Shown piece after piece: positions 20,193 to 22,997 of a stretch of DNA of 22,997 nt (its first letter is position 1; each line of letters begins with the position of its first letter). The translations under genes were made by a program, and so were the position numbers. Where the stretch lies: assembly GCA_017456105.1 (NCBI GenBank), contig JAFTKA010000019.1, positions 1 to 22,997 on the forward strand, written 5' to 3'. The notes beneath the pieces are model-generated. The model made no database searches. It was not told the DNA's origin and was given only the letters and a program-made list of their open reading frames with translations. The stretch is from Oscillospiraceae bacterium (GTDB taxonomy: Bacteria > Bacillota_A > Clostridia > Oscillospirales > Oscillospiraceae).

Positions 20193-20210
20193 ATCGCACC
20201 TCTTTCTCCT

Positions 20211-20239
20211 ATCCTAACAAAAAAATTCACCTTTTTCAA
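20211..20239 (-). promoter_or_regulatory. Promoter of the RluA/Cys-rich operon
   Basis: Minus strand TTGAAA (20239-20234), 17-base spacer, TAGGAT (20216-20211). Confidence 0.65.
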
Positions 20240-20261
20240 CCCTTGACTTTCGTGGTAAAAT
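20234..20261 (+). promoter_or_regulatory. Promoter of the D-2-hydroxyacid dehydrogenase gene
   Basis: TTTCAA (20234-20239), 16-base spacer, TAAAAT (20256-20261). The same six bases serve as the -35 box of the divergent RluA promoter read on the other strand, so the two promoters may exclude each other. Confidence 0.5.
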
Positions 20262-20282
20262 GAAGGAAACGGAGGTGTAATT

Positions 20283-21236
20283 ATGAAGCTTGTGGTTTTA
20301 GACGGGCATGCGGTCAATCCCGGTGATTTATCCTGGGAATGTTTGGAGCAGTTCGGGCAGGTTACCGTATATGAAAGAACAAAACAAGAAGAGGCAATTC
20401 TCCGCGTTAAGGGTGCGGATATCGTGCTGACCAACAAGACCGCCATTACGGCGGAGCTTCTGGACGCCTGCCCCACCGTAAAGCTGGTATGCGTGCTGGC
20501 CACGGGCTACAATGTGGTGGATTGCAAGGCCGCAAGGGATCGGAACATTCCCGTGTGCAATGTGCCGGACTACGGCACAGACGCGGTGGCTCAGTTCACC
20601 TTTGCCCTGCTTTTGGAGCTCTGCCATCAGGTAGGACACCATAATGCTGCCGTCCATAAGGGCAAATGGTCGTCCATTCCCGACTTCTGCTTCTGGGATA
20701 CGCCCCAGATGGAACTGGCCGGCAAGACCCTGGGCATTATCGGCTTCGGCCGCATCGGCAGAGCCGTGGGTAAAATCGCCAATGCTTTTGGTATGAAGGT
20801 GCTGGCCTATAACCGCAGTCGATGCCCGGAGGGTGAAAAAATCGGCACGTACGTTGATCTGGACACGGTTCTTTCCCAGTCCGACATTGTATCCCTCCAC
20901 TGCCCCCTGACAGAAGAAAACAAGGGTCTTATCTGTAAGGAAACCCTCGCCAAAATGAAGCCCGGTGCAATACTCCTCAACACCGCCCGCGGCCCCCTTG
21001 TGAATGAACAAGACGCAGCCGATGCTTTAAAAAATGGATATCTTCGGGGCATGGCCGCCGACGTGGTCTCCAAAGAGCCCATAGACCCCCATAATCCCCT
21101 TTTGACCGCCCCCAACTGTATCCTGACGCCCCATATGGCCTGGGCACCCATCGAAAGCCGCATGAGGATCCAGGATTGCACCGTAAACAGTATCAAAGCA
21201 TTCCTGAATGGAAGCCCCATCAACGTTGTGAATTAA
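20283..21236 (+). CDS. D-2-hydroxyacid dehydrogenase (hydroxypyruvate/glycerate dehydrogenase-like)
   Basis: NAD(P)H-dependent reductase of 2-keto acids in the cytoplasm. 317 residues, normal length. The Rossmann dinucleotide motif GFGRIG is at 154-159 within LGIIGFGRIGRAVG. Catalytic Arg236 (NTARGPLVNE), Glu265 (SKEP) and His284 (LTPHMAWAP) form the expected triad. The substrate-binding ATGYNVVD segment sits at 73-80. The Asn-Arg-Ser at 177-179, after the second beta strand, does not clearly decide between NAD and NADP. ATG at 20283 has ACGGAGGTG upstream. Single gene ended by a terminator. Hydroxypyruvate reductase is the closest familiar type, but the precise substrate is not certain. Confidence 0.92.
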   Translation: MKLVVLDGHAVNPGDLSWECLEQFGQVTVYERTKQEEAILRVKGADIVLTNKTAITAELLDACPTVKLVCVLATGYNVVDCKAARDRNIPVCNVPDYGTDAVAQFTFALLLELCHQVGHHNAAVHKGKWSSIPDFCFWDTPQMELAGKTLGIIGFGRIGRAVGKIANAFGMKVLAYNRSRCPEGEKIGTYVDLDTVLSQSDIVSLHCPLTEENKGLICKETLAKMKPGAILLNTARGPLVNEQDAADALKNGYLRGMAADVVSKEPIDPHNPLLTAPNCILTPHMAWAPIESRMRIQDCTVNSIKAFLNGSPINVVN

Positions 21237-21270
21237 AAAAACGGCGTGCAATGCACGCCGCTTTTGTTTT
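21234..21270. terminator. Bidirectional terminator
   Basis: GC-rich stem 21242-21249 with 21253-21260 (CGGCGTGC/GCACGCCG), A-run on the left, CTTTTGTTTT on the right. It serves both the dehydrogenase gene and the converging SGNH hydrolase gene. Confidence 0.85.
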
Positions 21271-21933
21271 TTACAGAATCTTCAGTTTGTTAAGAAGGGT
21301 CTTTGCCAGCAATACATGGCCGGCATCGTTGGGGTGCAGGCCGTCCCGGGCGTAACGCTCCTTTAAGTAAGGAGAGTTGGGGTTAATGGGGCAATCGGCA
21401 TACATATCCGCCACAGGAATGCCATAGTAGGCGGCAACCTCACGGATAGCATCTACGTACACCCGCAGAGGAGACGCCCGACGGACACCGTAGTTATTGT
21501 AGTGCATGTCGTTCTCGTCGTCCCGGTGCAGGGGGGTCATAACCACGATCTGACCGTTGGGATACCGCTCCATAAGCTTCAGCAAAAGGTCGTGATAAGC
21601 ACCGTAGAAGGTGTCGATGGTCCGGTCGTTCATATCGCCCAAAGCCGCATCACCATGGCCGAAATCATTGGTGCCGCCGAAGACCACCACGATGTCCGCA
21701 TCGGGGATCATTTCCTCGATTCGCGATGCGAAATAGCGGTCAAAAGAAGGATCGTGAATGGTGGTAGGGGTTCTCTGCAAAGCGATCCGGGTGCCGCTGA
21801 TACCGTAGCCGTAGCATTTTGCTCCGGTCTCTTTCGCGATCAGATTCCAATATAATTTCTCAGGGCCGGTAACACCTACACCCTGGGTGATGCTATCGCC
21901 TAAAAAGGCAATTTTTTTGTTCTTCAGTTCCAT
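21271..21933 (-). CDS. SGNH/GDSL hydrolase
   Basis: Esterase/lipase-type hydrolase of 220 residues, without signal peptide and thus probably cytoplasmic. Block I FLGDSITQG carries the nucleophile Ser14; block II Gly is in GYGISGTRI; block III VFGGTND carries Asn89; block V RDGLHPNDAGH gives Asp197 and His200. The layout is that of the PF13472 GDSL-like group. ATG at 21933 has AGGAGGG upstream, and a perfect consensus promoter precedes it. Single gene ending at a shared terminator. The substrate (acetylated sugar, acyl ester or lipid) cannot be read from the sequence. It is not in an operon with the surface-acylation genes. Confidence 0.9.
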   Translation of the reverse strand: MELKNKKIAFLGDSITQGVGVTGPEKLYWNLIAKETGAKCYGYGISGTRIALQRTPTTIHDPSFDRYFASRIEEMIPDADIVVVFGGTNDFGHGDAALGDMNDRTIDTFYGAYHDLLLKLMERYPNGQIVVMTPLHRDDENDMHYNNYGVRRASPLRVYVDAIREVAAYYGIPVADMYADCPINPNSPYLKERYARDGLHPNDAGHVLLAKTLLNKLKIL

Positions 21934-21963
21934 AGGAATCCCTCCTAGCTGTTATCTTTTGCC

Positions 21964-21992
21964 ATTATACCCCCGAACTTTAACGTTGTCAA
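21964..21992 (-). promoter_or_regulatory. Promoter of the SGNH hydrolase gene
   Basis: Minus strand perfect TTGACA (21992-21987), 17-base spacer, perfect TATAAT (21969-21964). Confidence 0.9.
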
Positions 21993-22019
21993 TAAAAAGT
22001 ACCCATAGCATATAACAAC

Positions 22020-22069
22020 GTAGGGAACGGATATATCCGTTCCGCGGAATGCATATATGCATTCCCTAC
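22020..22069. repeat. Double-palindrome repeat with outer closing stem
   Basis: Outer arms GTAGGGAA (22020-22027) and TTCCCTAC (22062-22069) are complementary. Inside are two perfect 20-bp palindromes, GGAACGGATATATCCGTTCC (22024-22043) and GGAATGCATATATGCATTCC (22046-22065), which overlap the outer arms, so alternative foldings compete. It is probably a dispersed repeat element; only one copy is in the window. Confidence 0.8.
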
Positions 22070-22104
22070 AATCACAATCGTTAGTTTCCCGCTATGAAAG
22101 ATAC

Positions 22105-22142
22105 AAAAGAAAATGGCATCTGCTTAGACAGATGCCATTTTT
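22105..22142 (-). terminator. Terminator of the decayed GGGtGRT copy
   Basis: Stem 22110-22122 with 22129-22141 (13 bp, loop of six), followed on the minus strand by CTTTTG. It is a near-identical duplicate of the terminator at 22395-22426. Confidence 0.85.
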
Positions 22143-22156
22143 AGGAAATTCTTAAA

Positions 22157-22213
22157 TTACTTCAAAGCCTCTTCCACAGCAACAGCGACAGATACAGTCA
22201 TGCCGACCATGGG
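22157..22213 (-). pseudogene. 3' remnant of a duplicated GGGtGRT gene
   Basis: Nineteen codons (PMVGMTVSVAVAVEEALK plus stop) identical in protein sequence to the end of the intact gene at 22442. Bases 22106-22213 align without gaps to 22391-22498 with six differences; the five in coding sequence are all third-position, silent changes. Homology stops abruptly after the CCC proline codon, upstream of which is unrelated sequence. The rest of the gene is missing, so this is a non-functional fragment with its terminator. Confidence 0.9.
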
Positions 22214-22390
22214 GGAGCGAGCCGACCGCTGCCTGTGGCAGATGAAGGGAGGTGAGCGAGTGGCCGCGGTCTGCAGAAAACAAGCCTGCTTTGCCAGGCG
22301 ACGTTTTCGCAGGGCACCGCAACAGGGGGAGCGAAGCGACTCAGATCCGCAACCTGCTTGCAGGTTGCCACCTTGCCTATGGTCGGTGTG
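22214..22390. other. Unassigned spacer between the two GGGtGRT 3' ends, with small hairpins
   Basis: About 175 bases without a credible gene. It contains CAACCTG-CTTG-CAGGTTG, a GAAAAC...GTTTTC arm pair around CCTG...CAGG, and two similar tracts GGGGGAGCGAGCCGA and GGGGGAGCGAAGCGA. Its ends, GCCGACCATGGG and CCTATGGTCGGT, are near-complementary to each other. It looks like repeat debris or a remnant of a small insertion. Confidence 0.5.
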
Positions 22391-22394
22391 AAAG

Positions 22395-22426
22395 AAAATG
22401 GCATCTGCTTAGGCAGATGCCATTTT
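22395..22426 (-). terminator. Terminator of the intact GGGtGRT gene
   Basis: Stem 22395-22408 with 22413-22426 (14 bp, loop TTAG), then CTTTC on the minus strand. Confidence 0.85.
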
Positions 22427-22441
22427 TAGGAAATTCTTAAA

Positions 22442-22997
22442 TTACTTCAACGCCTCTTCTACCGCAACAGCGACAGATACAGTCATACCGACCATAGGAT
22501 TATTACCAGCACCCAGGAAGCCCATCATCTCAACGTGGGCGGGGACGGAGGAAGAACCGGCAAACTGTGCGTCGCCATGCATACGGCCCATGGTATCGGT
22601 CATGCCGTAGGAAGCAGGACCTGCAGCCATGTTATCCGGGTGCAGGGTACGGCCTGTGCCGCCGCCGGAAGCCACGGAGAAGTACTTTCTGCCGTTCTCC
22701 ATGCACTCTTTCTTGTAAGTGCCGGCAACGGGGTGCTGGAAGCGGGTGGGGTTGGTGGAGTTACCGGTGATGGAAACGTCAACACCCTCGTAACGCATAA
22801 CAGCCACGCCCTCACGGACGTCATCACAGCCGTAGCAGTTAACAGCAGCACGCTCACCCTCGGAGTAAGCGATCCGCTCCACGATCTTCAGTTCGCCGGT
22901 GTAGTAGTCGAACTGGGTCTTCACATAGGTAAAGCCGTTGATCCGGGAGATGATCTGAGCGGCGTCCTTGCCCAGGCCGTTCAGGATAACACGCAGG
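22442..22997 (-). CDS. GGGtGRT family protein (5' end outside window)
   Basis: About the last 184 residues of a protein whose start lies beyond the right edge; the frame is open to the end (codons for RVILNGLGKDAAQIISRING at the edge). The naming motif GGGTGRT is present in FSVASGGGTGRTLHPDNMAAG. Further conserved-looking stretches are VAVMRYEGVDVSITGNSTNPTRFQHP and the C-terminal MMGFLGAGNNPMVGMTVSVAVAVEEALK. An in-frame GTG at 22924 has no ribosome site and lies mid-domain, so it is not the start. The family (PF14057 type) has no established function that I can state. Codon use is C/T-regular as in well-expressed genes. A second copy once existed just downstream, now reduced to its last 19 codons. 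Confidence 0.88.
   Translation of the reverse strand, partial: LRVILNGLGKDAAQIISRINGFTYVKTQFDYYTGELKIVERIAYSEGERAAVNCYGCDDVREGVAVMRYEGVDVSITGNSTNPTRFQHPVAGTYKKECMENGRKYFSVASGGGTGRTLHPDNMAAGPASYGMTDTMGRMHGDAQFAGSSSVPAHVEMMGFLGAGNNPMVGMTVSVAVAVEEALK

Noticed and set aside
22198..22404. Small open frames in both directions across the spacer near 22300
   Set aside because: They run through a terminator and hairpin debris, lack ribosome sites and resemble no family.

Overview
The window reads as chromosome of an anaerobic Gram-positive gut-type Clostridia (Bacillota), most likely an Oscillospirales/Ruminococcaceae relative. Supporting features are pyruvate:ferredoxin oxidoreductase, an ECF vitamin transporter with its own fused ATPase, a tRNA-Trp T-box, strong AGGAGG ribosome-binding sites, near-consensus TTGACA-N17-TATAAT promoters, CCA-encoding tRNAs, a DUF4358 lipoprotein and a MBOAT/DHHW surface-modification pair. 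The placement is inferred from gene families only. No phage, IS transposase, rRNA or CRISPR array was seen.

Layout. 1-4000 is housekeeping: the 3' end of pyruvate:ferredoxin oxidoreductase, a 51-aa DUF3006-like protein, and on the minus strand pepD, secG, prfB (without the usual programmed frameshift) and an unlisted 27-aa acidic peptide. 4036-4804 holds tRNA-Arg(CCU), followed at once by an unusual unit: a four-helix-bundle (S23/IVP-like) gene between two nearly identical A/T-rich hairpin repeats of about 118 bp, placed between the tRNA and a terminator.

4806-12292 is a divergent transport locus. On the minus strand are an EcfT, a double-ATPase EcfA fusion and an S component (CbrVUT-like, predicted cobalamin), behind a long structured leader with a terminator. 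On the plus strand are a FecCD permease, an ATPase, a PF01497-type lipoprotein and a SAM methyltransferase with a very His-rich metal-binding insert. The plus-strand promoter carries a perfect 9-bp inverted repeat with a 16-bp spacer and a C5TG6 palindrome. I suggest this is a corrinoid/transition-metal acquisition locus; the His-rich methyltransferase operon and the leader RNA are the least explained parts.

12293-15100 holds a dispersed palindromic repeat, an FSA-type transaldolase-like aldolase and a TrpB2 tryptophan synthase beta chain behind a T-box with a UGG (Trp) specifier. 15097-19100 is a cell-surface O-acylation set: SGNH lipoprotein with a TTEA-repeat linker, DUF4358 lipoprotein, MBOAT acyltransferase and DHHW/AlgJ-like protein. 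19132-21933 has tRNA-Ser(CGA), a Cys-rich small protein coupled to an RluA-type pseudouridine synthase, a D-2-hydroxyacid dehydrogenase and an SGNH hydrolase. 22020-22997 has a double-palindrome repeat, a decayed 3' remnant of a duplicated GGGtGRT gene with its terminator, and the intact GGGtGRT gene running off the end.

A recurring design is an intrinsic terminator whose U-tract is followed within a few bases by the next gene's Shine-Dalgarno, leaving no room for a promoter. It occurs before the 51-aa gene, pepD, the MBOAT gene and ecfT, and suggests partial read-through or regulated antitermination.
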